Assembly (NCBI GenBank): GCA_910586575.1
Contig: CAJUJQ010000032.1
Span: 1-25,428, forward strand
DNA length: 25,428 nucleotides
Direction of reading: 5' to 3'
Origin: an uncultured Clostridia bacterium
GTDB lineage: Bacteria; Bacillota; Clostridia; Oscillospirales; Butyricicoccaceae
In this document: in pieces, positions 18,916-25,428 of the stretch
Layout of the letters: each line of letters opens with the position of its first letter
Numbering within the stretch: the first letter of the stretch is position 1
Position numbers and translations under genes: made by a program
The notes under the pieces: generated by a model
Told to the model about the DNA's origin: nothing
Database searches by the model: none
Seen by the model: only the letters and a program-made list of their open reading frames with translations

Positions 18916-19777
18916 ATGTGGCTTATGATGGCGGTGCTTTCCGCCGTATTTGCGGGGCTGACGTCGATTCTCGCCAAGTGCGGCATCCGGCGGACGGACT
19001 CCGATCTCGCAACCGCGCTGCGGACGGTTGTCGTCCTGGTTTTTTCGTGGGGTATGGCAGTGCTTGCCGGTTCGGCGGGCGATGCCACCGCCATCGGCGG
19101 CAAATCGATGCTGTTCCTGCTTTTATCAGGCGCGGCGACCGGCGCTTCTTGGCTGTGTTATTTTAAGGCGCTGTCGCTGGGGGACGTCAGCCAGGTGGCG
19201 CCGGTCGATAAAATGAGCACCGTGCTTACGGTACTGCTGGCAATCCTGCTGTTCGGCGAAACGGCAAACCTGCCCTTCAAAATGTCCGGAACCGCGCTGC
19301 TCACGGCGGGCATCCTGACGATGGCAGGGCAAGAGCGCACAGACAACACGCGCCGGGGCTGGCTGCCCTACGCGGTGCTGTCGGCAGTGTTCGCCGCGCT
19401 GACCTCCATCCTCGCAAAAATCGGCATCACCGGCGTGGAATCCAATCTTGGAACAGCCATCCGAACGGGGGTTGTGCTGGTGATGGCGTGGCTAGTGGTA
19501 TTCCTGCGCGGCAAGCAGGGGCAGCTGCGCAGCCTTGACCGGCAGGAATTAGGTTTCATCGCGCTGTCCGGGCTGGCGACCGGCGCTTCGTGGCTGTGTT
19601 ACTATTAATGCAATCCAAAACGGGATTGTGAGCGTAGTGGTGCCGGTTGACAAGCTCAGCATTGTGGTAACGGTGATTATCTCCCGCATGATGCTCCATG
19701 AAAGGCTCAGCCGGAAAATGCTGCTCGGGCTTGTGCTGATGGTCTGCGGGACTCTCATCATGGCGGTTTGGTCATAA
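18916..19777 (+). pseudogene. EamA/DMT-type transporter, tandem duplicate, frameshifted
   Basis: This is a membrane transporter of the drug/metabolite (EamA) superfamily with unknown substrate. The first frame ends at a TAA at 19606-19608 after 230 residues (GASWLCYY). Family similarity continues at once in another frame from 19610 (AIQNGIVSVVVPVDKLSIVV) to a stop at 19775-19777. Four bases (TAAT, 19606-19609) sit where one codon is expected, so one base was gained or two were lost. The protein consists of two copies of one unit: AVLSAVFAGLTSILAKCGI matches AVLSAVFAALTSILAKIGI, and GASWLCY occurs in both. In the first 50 aligned positions 31 are identical. The ATG at 18916 has AAGGG about 9 bases upstream. 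A sequencing error cannot be excluded. Confidence 0.8.
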
Positions 19778-19783
19778 GGCTTT

Positions 19784-20494
19784 TTACACGTAAAATTCCT
19801 CCATGGTATCCAGGCACAGGCAGCCCAGGCGCCCGCCCGGAAAGGAACAGCCGCAGTCAATGGCAATTTGATTGCCGCGCCGGAGGATGGAAGCCGAAGG
19901 GGCTTCCCCCAGCCGCCGCCGCAGGAACTGTACCGGCGTATGCCCAAAAATCACGAATTTATCCGGGAAATAATCCTGCTCCAATTGGGGGCGCGCAAAG
20001 AGGAAATCGCTCAGCCCGTATTCATCCAGAGGCTTCCCCGGCGCGAAGTTGTCCAGCCCGGCATGCACCAGCAAAAACGAACGCCCCCCGACTTCCACCT
20101 CGGTGTAAAGCTCCATCTCCTGAAAATACTCCTGGATGTCCCCGAGCGTCTCCCGTCCCACTCTCTTTAGGCTCTCGATTGTCGGCTCTCCGCCGTTGAC
20201 GATCCACTCGCTGTACGCACCCATCTTATCTGTACTGAGGGCGTCAATCTGCTCATCTGTGATCTCCGCTGCGATCCAGGACATGCATATGGCGGCGGTA
20301 AATTCATGGTTCCCCAGCAGCGGGAATACATTGGGGCGCAGGCTCATATCCAGCAGGATTTTAACCCCGTCCGCTCCCCGGTCGATGACATCCCCCAGCA
20401 CATAGAGGGTATCGCGCGACGAAAACGAAATTTCGCACAGCATCTGCTGATATTTGTCAAAACAGCCGTGCATATCGGACATGACATAAATCAT
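19784..20494 (-). CDS. PPP-family metallophosphoesterase (serine/threonine phosphatase-like)
   Basis: This 236-residue cytoplasmic enzyme uses two metal ions and resembles bacterial PPP-type protein phosphatases and diadenosine tetraphosphate hydrolases. All family motifs are present: SDMHGC (Asp7, His9), GDVIDRG (Asp35, Asp38, Arg39), GNHEF (Asn62, His63, Glu64), LLVHAGLDN and FGHTPV. The substrate cannot be fixed from sequence: phosphoprotein or Np4N are both plausible. The ATG at 20494 has GGGGAGG about 10 bases upstream. It converges on the broken EamA gene with only 6 bases between the stops and no terminator, so the two transcripts may overlap. A terminator separates it from the amylase gene upstream. 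No convincing promoter was found. Confidence 0.9.
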   Translation of the reverse strand: MIYVMSDMHGCFDKYQQMLCEISFSSRDTLYVLGDVIDRGADGVKILLDMSLRPNVFPLLGNHEFTAAICMSWIAAEITDEQIDALSTDKMGAYSEWIVNGGEPTIESLKRVGRETLGDIQEYFQEMELYTEVEVGGRSFLLVHAGLDNFAPGKPLDEYGLSDFLFARPQLEQDYFPDKFVIFGHTPVQFLRRRLGEAPSASILRRGNQIAIDCGCSFPGGRLGCLCLDTMEEFYV

Positions 20495-20570
20495 AATTCT
20501 GGTGCCTCCCCTTGTTATGATAAGCCCTTCTCAAAAACATGCCCGTGCGGGAAAGCTCCCGAACAGGTAA

Positions 20571-20621
20571 AAAAGCGGGGCTGCCGCGTGAAGGATTCCC
20601 CTTGTGCGGCAGTCCCTTTTT
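20571..20621. terminator. bidirectional terminator between the amylase and phosphoesterase genes
   Basis: The arms GGGGCTGCCGC (20577-20587) and GCGGCAGTCCC (20606-20616) pair almost completely. T tracts occur in both directions. On the minus strand it follows the amylase stop codon by 14 bases. Confidence 0.8.
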
Positions 20622-20630
20622 AAGCCCTCA

Positions 20631-22097
20631 TCAAAAGTTCAGATAACAGAATTCGCTGGCAGCTTCCGCCGCCCAGACCGAAACCGAGCCGCCCTTGACC
20701 GGGAAATCCCCCCAGCCGTCCGCGCTGACCGTGACCGTAGCGGGGAAATTGCCGAGCGTATCCGCCATGCGCCGTCCCGCGAAGCGTTCGCCGATGTACA
20801 TGCGCTTGCTGCCGCCACAGCTGTCGGTCAGCACCACGGCAATGCCGGAATCGGGGTGTTCGGCGTCGCCCTCGCGGGTGAAGCCGACAAGCGAGCCGTC
20901 GTCGAAGAACAGGTGTTCCGTGCCGTAGGCATAGCGCTCGCGCAGCTTCATCAGCTTTGGCAGCTGCGCCACCGGCGCAATCCCGTCATGCGGGATGCCG
21001 TAATAATCGCCGTAGAACACACAGGGAATCCCGGCGTCACGCAGCAGGATGATGGCATAGGCAATCGGCTTGAACCATGCCGGGATAAACGAGCTGAGCG
21101 CCTGCCCGGGCTGGGTGTCGTGGTTGTCCACAAAGGTGACGGAATGCGCCGGGGCAGCCCCGGTCAAGGTGCCGTCAAACAGCCGCGCGAGGTCAAAATT
21201 GCCGTTAGAGGTTGCCGCCTGTAAGAAGTGGAAGTGCAGCGGCACGTCGAACAGGGAAAGCGAATGCCGCGCGACATCCAGATAATGGGTCAGGGTGTGC
21301 AGCTCCTTCCCCCAGTATTCGCCGACAACAAAAAGATCGGGTTTTTTCTCGCGCATGGCGGCAATCCAGTCCCGGCAGAAGTCGAAGCTGATATGCTTGA
21401 CCGCGTCCATGCGGAAGCCGTCCATCTGCACGGTATCCTGATACCAGCTGCCCCAATCGCGGGTTTCCCGAATCACCGCCGGGCTGTCGGTGTCCAAATC
21501 AGCGCCCATCAGGTAATCGTAATTGCCGTTTTCGGCGTCGGTTTCGCGGTTCCAGCACTTGCCGTCAAAGCGGAAAATACCATTGCGCCGCGCGCCCTCA
21601 TCCCAGTCTGTGCCGCTGAAGTGCGAAGCGTTCCAGCAGAAGCCGGAATATTTGCCCGCCCTGCCGGGGAAGTTAAATTTCGTCCATGCGGTAATCTGCC
21701 GCTTGCCGGAAATATCCTGGTTGCGGTTGCTGGAAAGCCCCTCGGTCACAGTGACCTGTTCGGTACCGTCCGCGCCCATACGGTGGTTGAGCACCACGTC
21801 ACAAAGCACGGCAATCCCGTTTTGCTGCAAAGCGCGCACGGCGGAAAGGTATTCCGCTTTGGTGCCGTACTTGGTGCGCACCGCGCCTTTCTGGTCGAAT
21901 TCGCCCAAGTCGTACATGTCATATACGTCATAACCAACACTGGCAGGGCCTCCCGCACCCTTGTACGCAGGGGGCAGCCAAATCATATTGACACCGGCAT
22001 TCCGAAGCGCCGCCGCCTGGGCTTCCAGCCGCTTCCAATGCAAACCGTTCTCAGGCAGGTACCATTCAAAGCCCTGCATCATGGTTTGATTCGTCAT
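20631..22097 (-). CDS. cytoplasmic alpha-amylase (GH13)
   Basis: This 488-residue glycoside hydrolase of family 13 hydrolyses alpha-1,4-glucans. It resembles bacterial liquefying amylases of the B. licheniformis/E. coli AmyA type. The catalytic residues are Asp231 (DGFRMDAVKHI), Glu260 (VVGEYWGK) and Asp327 (FVDNHDTQPG). Other conserved stretches are CDVVLNHRMGADGTE, QGFEWYLPENG near the start, and CVFYGDYYGIP. There is no signal peptide, so it should act inside the cell on maltodextrin or glycogen. The start MTNQTMMQGFEW at 22097 fits the family; the frame is open upstream, and ATGs at 22109 and 22118 are alternatives. The ribosome site (AAAGGA) is about 11-12 bases away, a little far. The gene has its own promoter. 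Confidence 0.93.
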   Translation of the reverse strand: MTNQTMMQGFEWYLPENGLHWKRLEAQAAALRNAGVNMIWLPPAYKGAGGPASVGYDVYDMYDLGEFDQKGAVRTKYGTKAEYLSAVRALQQNGIAVLCDVVLNHRMGADGTEQVTVTEGLSSNRNQDISGKRQITAWTKFNFPGRAGKYSGFCWNASHFSGTDWDEGARRNGIFRFDGKCWNRETDAENGNYDYLMGADLDTDSPAVIRETRDWGSWYQDTVQMDGFRMDAVKHISFDFCRDWIAAMREKKPDLFVVGEYWGKELHTLTHYLDVARHSLSLFDVPLHFHFLQAATSNGNFDLARLFDGTLTGAAPAHSVTFVDNHDTQPGQALSSFIPAWFKPIAYAIILLRDAGIPCVFYGDYYGIPHDGIAPVAQLPKLMKLRERYAYGTEHLFFDDGSLVGFTREGDAEHPDSGIAVVLTDSCGGSKRMYIGERFAGRRMADTLGNFPATVTVSADGWGDFPVKGGSVSVWAAEAASEFCYLNF

Positions 22098-22189
22098 AAG
22101 GGGAATCATCCTTTCCATATGTATTGCAAAAGGGCACTGCCCCGCTTGTATCCGTATTTCAGAGCCGTTAACGATACACAGCAATATCC

Positions 22190-22217
22190 ATTATACCACA
22201 GAATCCGACACCGTCAA
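22190..22217 (-). promoter_or_regulatory. promoter of the amylase gene
   Basis: On the minus strand, TTGACG (22217-22212) and TATAAT (22195-22190) are 16 bases apart. The predicted leader is about 86 bases. The -35 box lies only 13 bases after the stop of the upstream membrane-protein gene, with no terminator between, so read-through is also possible. Confidence 0.8.
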
Positions 22218-22230
22218 GCGACGCCCCGCG

Positions 22231-22755
22231 CTATGGCGCAAAGGGTACATTTTTCGCGGCAAGCCACGCCTCCGCCTCCGGGAACCGGCCGCGCTGCCTG
22301 CCAACAAACTCGACGCAGACGGACGCCCCGCCGGCAGAGGTCAGCCGCAGGCCAAGCACCATGCGGTTCCTGCCGCTGTACCGGTGCACCTCGGCGAAGC
22401 CGAGCGTTTCCGGCAGGAACAGGCGCAGCGTCCGGCGGCTGCGGCACACCAAACAGTCCGGCAGCAAATGCAGCTCCCCTTGATAAACCGGGATACACAG
22501 GTGCGGCGCGGCATAATCGCGCACAATCCGTTCCCGTCTTGCCGGCGGGAGCGACTCAAACGCTTCCCGGAACCGTGCCGCCTGCCGCCAAGCCCGCAGC
22601 AGCGCCAGCACCGCAATCAGCGGCAGCGCCAGCGCGGCCTCTGCCCGCAGCCCTGCGGTTGTGATAAGATACCCCATCAGCAGCGCCATCCCCACCAGCA
22701 GGGGCAAAACCCCGCGCAGCTCCGCGCGGCAGAAATCCCGGACAATCCGTCCCAT
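22231..22755 (-). CDS. small membrane protein of unknown function
   Basis: I do not recognise this 174-residue protein. Near the N-terminus (about residues 15-55) it has two adjacent hydrophobic segments, VLPLLVGMALLMGYLI and AALALPLIAVLALL. A mostly soluble, Arg-rich C-terminal part of about 115 residues follows. The architecture resembles YcxB-like or bacterial-PH-like membrane proteins (short helical hairpin plus a beta-rich tail, for example ELHLLPDCLVCRSRRTLRLF), but I cannot confirm that. The ATG at 22755 was chosen for the GGAGG about 9 bases upstream and because the promoter -10 box lies just ahead of it. An earlier in-frame GTG at 22791 would overlap the promoter. The gene lies directly upstream of the amylase gene on the same strand. 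Confidence 0.75.
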   Translation of the reverse strand: MGRIVRDFCRAELRGVLPLLVGMALLMGYLITTAGLRAEAALALPLIAVLALLRAWRQAARFREAFESLPPARRERIVRDYAAPHLCIPVYQGELHLLPDCLVCRSRRTLRLFLPETLGFAEVHRYSGRNRMVLGLRLTSAGGASVCVEFVGRQRGRFPEAEAWLAAKNVPFAP

Positions 22756-22781
22756 CCCGAACCCCCTCCATTTCCAGATAT

Positions 22782-22810
22782 AGTATACCACATGCCGAGC
22801 GTTCCCGCAA
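22782..22810 (-). promoter_or_regulatory. promoter of the small membrane-protein gene
   Basis: On the minus strand, TTGCGG (22810-22805) and TATACT (22787-22782) are separated by 17 bases. The ATG lies 27 bases after the -10 box, giving a short leader. Confidence 0.7.
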
Positions 22811-22962
22811 AGCCCCTGTCCCGTCCGCGCCCCGCTCGAAATCCTCCATCAATCCGTGAAAACAGACAAAAAACATCCTTTCTTTTTGTGCCATCCAACA
22901 ACAACGCAGGATATCCCCGAAAAAAAATTTACCCTTATCCTGCGGAAATTTACAAATTCCTC

Positions 22963-22990
22963 TTGCATTGGCTGTAGTTTATTGTATAAT
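22963..22990 (+). promoter_or_regulatory. promoter of the phosphohexomutase gene
   Basis: TTGCAT (22963-22968) and TATAAT (22985-22990) are 16 bases apart. The leader carries a small hairpin (TTTCCGC, 23002-23008; GCGGAAA, 23015-23021) shortly before the ribosome site. Confidence 0.75.
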
Positions 22991-23047
22991 TTTAATAGGT
23001 GTTTCCGCGCCCCTGCGGAAAATTGAAAATGAAGGTGGATGAACATC

Positions 23048-24775
23048 ATGGATTATGTAAAAGAATATGAGCGCTGGCTGGCTTCCCCCGCACTGACAGA
23101 CGACGAGCGCGCCGAGCTGTCTGCCATCAAGGGCAACGACGGCGAAATCGAAAGCCGTTTCTTCGCGCCCCTGTCCTTCGGCACCGCGGGCCTGCGCGGT
23201 GTGCTGGGCGTTGGCCTGTACCGCATGAACCGTTTTACGGTCGGCGCGGCGACCCAGGGCCTCGCCAACCTCATCATTTCCAACGGCGAGGACGCCATGA
23301 AGCGCGGCGTTGCCATCGCGTATGACTCCCGCCATATGTCGCCCGAGTTCGCCAAGCTGTGCGCCTGCATCCTTGCCGAAAACGGCATCCAGGTGCGCCT
23401 GTATGACGAGCTTCGCCCAACTCCCGAGCTGTCCTTCGCAATCCGCCACTACGGCACGATTGCGGGCATCAACATCACCGCTTCCCACAACCCGAAGGAG
23501 TACAACGGCTATAAGGTTTACTGGGAGGACGGCGCGCAGCTGCCCCCGGCAGAGGCTGACGTTGTCGCCAAGGAAATGAGCGCGCTCGATATGTTCGCGG
23601 ATGTGAAAATCGGCGATTTCGACCAGTATCTGGCTTCCGGCCGCATCATCATGCTGGGCAAGGAGACCGACGAAGCGTATCTGGGCGAGGTGCTCAAGGT
23701 TGCGGTCAACCCCGACTGTGTCAAGGACGTTGCGGACGACTTTAAGCTGGTTTACACCCCGTTCCACGGTGCGGGCTACCGCCTGGTGCCTGAAATCCTC
23801 AAGCGCATCGGCTACAAGCATGTCATTTGCGAGCCGCACCAAATGGTCATTGACGGCGATTTCCCGACCGTCGCTTCCCCGAACCCGGAGAACAAGGAAG
23901 GCTTTAACCTCGCTATCGAGCTGGCGAAGGAAAACGGCGTTGACCTGATTATCGGCACCGACCCCGACGCCGACCGTACCGGCATCGTCCTCAAGGACAA
24001 GACCGGCGAATATATCACCCTGTCCGGCAACCAGGTCGGCGTACTGCTGATTGATTACATCATCACCGCCCGCCGCCTGACCAACACCATGCCCGAGCAT
24101 CCGGCGGTGCTCAAGTCGATCGTCAGCACCGAGATGGCACGCTCTGCCGCCACCGCGAACGGCGTGGACTGCTTCGATACCTTCACCGGCTTCAAGTTCC
24201 TTGCCGAGAAGATTAAGGATTTCGAGCGCACCGGTTCCCACCAGTATCTGTTCGCGTTTGAGGAGAGCTACGGCTATCTGTCCGGCGACTATGCGCGCGA
24301 CAAGGACGCCGTAACCGCCTCCATGCTGATTGCCGAAATGGCGGCATATTACCGCACCAAGGGCATGACGCTGTATGACGCAATGGAAACCATGTATGAA
24401 AAGTACGGCTACTACTGCGAGCAGACCATCTCGATCACCATGCCGGGCGTTGCCGGCCTGACCCGTATGCAGGAGCTGATGGCTGAGCTGCGCGCCACCC
24501 CGCTCACCGATGTTGCGGGCAACAAGGTTGAATTCGTCCGCGACTATCAGCCGGGTACCCGCAAGAACGTTGCGACCGGCGAAACCGAGCAAATCGAGCT
24601 GAAGGGCCAGAACGTGCTCTATTATGAGCTGGAAGGCGGCACGTCGTTTATCATCCGCCCGTCCGGCACCGAGCCGAAGGTCAAGGTTTATATCATGGCA
24701 CGCGCGGAGGACAAGGCTTCCGCTGCCGCCAAGGTTGAAGCGCTTGCTGCGGCTTCCAAGGAAATCGTCAAGTAA
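23048..24775 (+). CDS. phosphoglucomutase/phosphomannomutase family protein
   Basis: This 575-residue phosphohexomutase interconverts hexose 1- and 6-phosphates in the cytoplasm. It most resembles the long Firmicutes PgcA-type enzymes. The four active-site elements are present: GTAGLRG (residues 45-51), the phosphoserine loop TASHNPKEYNG with Ser146, the metal loop DPDADR (Asp305, 307, 309), and the phosphate-binding loop RPSGTEPK near residue 540. FEESYGYLSGDYARDKDA provides the sugar-recognition segment. I chose the ATG at 23048 because AAGGTGG (23032-23038) lies 9 bases before it; the in-frame ATG at 23039 would directly abut that site. Glucose or mannose preference cannot be read here. 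The gene lacks a terminator directly after its stop, because an intron remnant sits there. Confidence 0.95.
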   Translation: MDYVKEYERWLASPALTDDERAELSAIKGNDGEIESRFFAPLSFGTAGLRGVLGVGLYRMNRFTVGAATQGLANLIISNGEDAMKRGVAIAYDSRHMSPEFAKLCACILAENGIQVRLYDELRPTPELSFAIRHYGTIAGINITASHNPKEYNGYKVYWEDGAQLPPAEADVVAKEMSALDMFADVKIGDFDQYLASGRIIMLGKETDEAYLGEVLKVAVNPDCVKDVADDFKLVYTPFHGAGYRLVPEILKRIGYKHVICEPHQMVIDGDFPTVASPNPENKEGFNLAIELAKENGVDLIIGTDPDADRTGIVLKDKTGEYITLSGNQVGVLLIDYIITARRLTNTMPEHPAVLKSIVSTEMARSAATANGVDCFDTFTGFKFLAEKIKDFERTGSHQYLFAFEESYGYLSGDYARDKDAVTASMLIAEMAAYYRTKGMTLYDAMETMYEKYGYYCEQTISITMPGVAGLTRMQELMAELRATPLTDVAGNKVEFVRDYQPGTRKNVATGETEQIELKGQNVLYYELEGGTSFIIRPSGTEPKVKVYIMARAEDKASAAAKVEALAAASKEIVK

Positions 24776-24780
24776 ACAAC

Positions 24781-25215
24781 CGAGTAGGAGGCAGGTGATT
24801 CGTTCGCCTGCCGGCCTCTCACTCCACCGTGCATACCGTTCGGTACACGGCGATTCCTCAGTTTACGTCCTGACAAAATTGTAATTAAGAATAGAAATAC
24901 TGGAAACCGGCTCTTTCTAACCCTGCATTAGACAGTGCCGCCTGAAAATCGGGCTGCTGGCAATCCGCCAGTAGCCTTCTCTCGAATTTGCCGGGATTCC
25001 GGCATTGGAATGGCATACACCTAATTTCCCCAAGTTTCGGTACCTCGTCCTGACGCGTTTCCAACGTTCCCAGAACACCATGCGGATTTGTCGCCTCATC
25101 CACTCGTCAATGTTCTTTAACAGAGTTCCCATATCCGCAAGCTTGTAATAGTTCACCCAGCCTGTCACAAAGCGTTTCAGCTTTTGCTTCCACCCCACGT
25201 AACTCGAAACATATC
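24781..25215 (-). mobile_element. 3' remnant of a group II intron (maturase end plus domains V and VI)
   Basis: The minus strand encodes the C-terminal maturase part of a group II intron reverse transcriptase, followed by RNA that fits the intron 3' end. A domain V-like hairpin spans 24825-24852 (stem CGCCGTG with CACGGTG, inner stem ACCG/CGGT). A domain VI-like stem spans 24790-24812 (GGCAGG / CCTGCC). The intron end, near CTACTC, falls about 5-10 bases from the stop codon of the mutase gene. No reverse transcriptase catalytic domain and no intron 5' end are in the window, so this is a truncated, immobile copy. The right boundary is uncertain, somewhere beyond 25200. Confidence 0.75.
24885..25198 (-). 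pseudogene. group II intron reverse transcriptase/maturase, C-terminal fragment, frameshifted
   Basis: The readable peptide contains WKQKLKRFVTGWVNYYKLAD, then DEWMRRQIRMVFWERWKRVR, then NSREGYWRIASSPIFRR, the hallmark of the maturase (X) and C-terminal region of group II intron proteins. The first frame continues as HCLMQG from about 24935, but the expected ending (ALSNAGLERAGFQYFYS) is in another frame and stops at 24885, so a one-base shift lies near there. Only about 100 of the usual 400-600 residues remain. The start at 25198 is simply where clear similarity begins; the frame is open a little further upstream without a recognisable beginning. The fragment cannot make an active enzyme. 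Confidence 0.8.
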
Positions 25216-25378
25216 GCCTATTACAATAATTTTGGTTGGGACCCTCAGCATCCAGCTGGGGGTTTTATCCGTCTTTCGGTAAGCTTTTTCACCTTTCCCT
25301 TCCACTGCCGTCAACTTAAGGCAAAACGGCTTTTCTGGCGATAGGAAATCTTTTACGTGGTTATCCCTTTAAAATAGC
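25204..25378. other. intergenic segment without a recognised gene
   Basis: No coding frame is convincing here. The stretch holds the terminator at 25241-25266 and a weak fold GCCG ... CGGC around 25308-25330. Its composition is more AT-rich than the neighbouring genes. It could be flanking sequence from before the intron inserted, or part of another degraded element. Confidence 0.4.
25241..25266 (+). terminator. intrinsic terminator, probably the displaced mutase terminator
   Basis: The arms ACCCTCAGC (25241-25249) and GCTGGGGGT (25255-25263) form nine pairs with one G-T wobble and a 5-base loop, followed by TTTT. It is the first plus-strand terminator after the phosphohexomutase gene, about 470 bases past the stop codon, with the intron remnant in between. 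Confidence 0.65.
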
Positions 25379-25407
25379 TTTACCCAGATAACAAAAAGTG
25401 GTATAAT
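25379..25407 (+). promoter_or_regulatory. promoter near the right edge
   Basis: TTTACC (25379-25384) and TATAAT (25402-25407) are separated by 17 bases. An AGGGA ribosome site and an ATG follow within 20 bases, so the leader must be very short. Confidence 0.55.
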
Positions 25408-25421
25408 ATAAGGGAAGAAAC

Positions 25422-25428
25422 ATGAAAA
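25422..25428 (+). CDS. start of an unidentified gene cut by the right window edge
   Basis: An ATG at 25422 follows AGGGA (25411-25415) by 6 bases and a good -10 box by 14 bases. Only ATG AAA and one further base are visible, so nothing can be said about the product. If transcription starts about 7 bases after the -10 box, the leader is under 10 bases. The start could then be further downstream. Confidence 0.35.

Noticed and set aside
22979..24592. 537-codon minus-strand open frame opposite the phosphohexomutase
   Set aside because: It is antisense to a gene with all catalytic motifs; its sequence is a reverse-frame artefact.

Overview
The window looks like chromosomal DNA of a GC-rich, endospore-forming member of the Clostridia. 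Three things support this: spoIIE is present, the RpoB/RpoC sequences are Firmicutes-like, and short AT-rich promoters with sigma-A-like hexamers and strong AGGAGG ribosome sites separate GC-rich genes. An Oscillospirales/Butyricicoccus-like gut anaerobe is my guess; the sequence here does not prove it.

Layout, left to right. (1) 1-5060, minus strand: the N-terminal third of rpoC (cut by the window edge) and complete rpoB, driven by a clear promoter just upstream of rpoB. The usual rplJ-rplL neighbours are absent; a plus-strand aldo/keto reductase (5139-6077) lies there instead. (2) 6321-8663: spoIIE, the sporulation phosphatase that activates sigma-F. (3) 8848-11652: a BlaI-type repressor and a BlaR1-type M56 membrane protease, with palindromic operators around their promoter. 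The protease carries an extracellular region with four copies of a YYNGERVR-type repeat instead of a penicillin-binding sensor. (4) 11736-14334, minus strand: an unrecognised 77-residue protein with its own promoter, and a secreted transglutaminase-like protein with three SLH domains. A possible short RNA lies between them. (5) 14573-18744: inositol catabolism genes iolB and iolD on the minus strand, with a divergent AraC-type regulator. (6) 18916-19777: an EamA-type transporter built from two tandem copies of one small domain, broken by a frameshift at the start of the last quarter. (7) 19784-22755, minus strand: a PPP-family phosphoesterase, a cytoplasmic GH13 alpha-amylase and a small two-helix membrane protein. 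(8) 23048-24775: a phosphoglucomutase/phosphomannomutase. (9) 24776-25428: a 3' remnant of a group II intron on the minus strand, a displaced terminator, and a promoter with the first codons of a gene that runs off the window.

Most of the window is housekeeping or ordinary accessory metabolism. iolB and iolD handle neighbouring steps of myo-inositol breakdown and are probably controlled by the AraC protein. The amylase and the mutase could feed maltodextrin-derived sugar phosphates into glycolysis, but they are separate transcription units. I do not see a clearly new multi-gene system. The items most worth a second look are the repeat-bearing M56 sensor with its operators, the tandem EamA fusion, the intron remnant between the mutase and its terminator, and the candidate short RNA near 12.2 kb.
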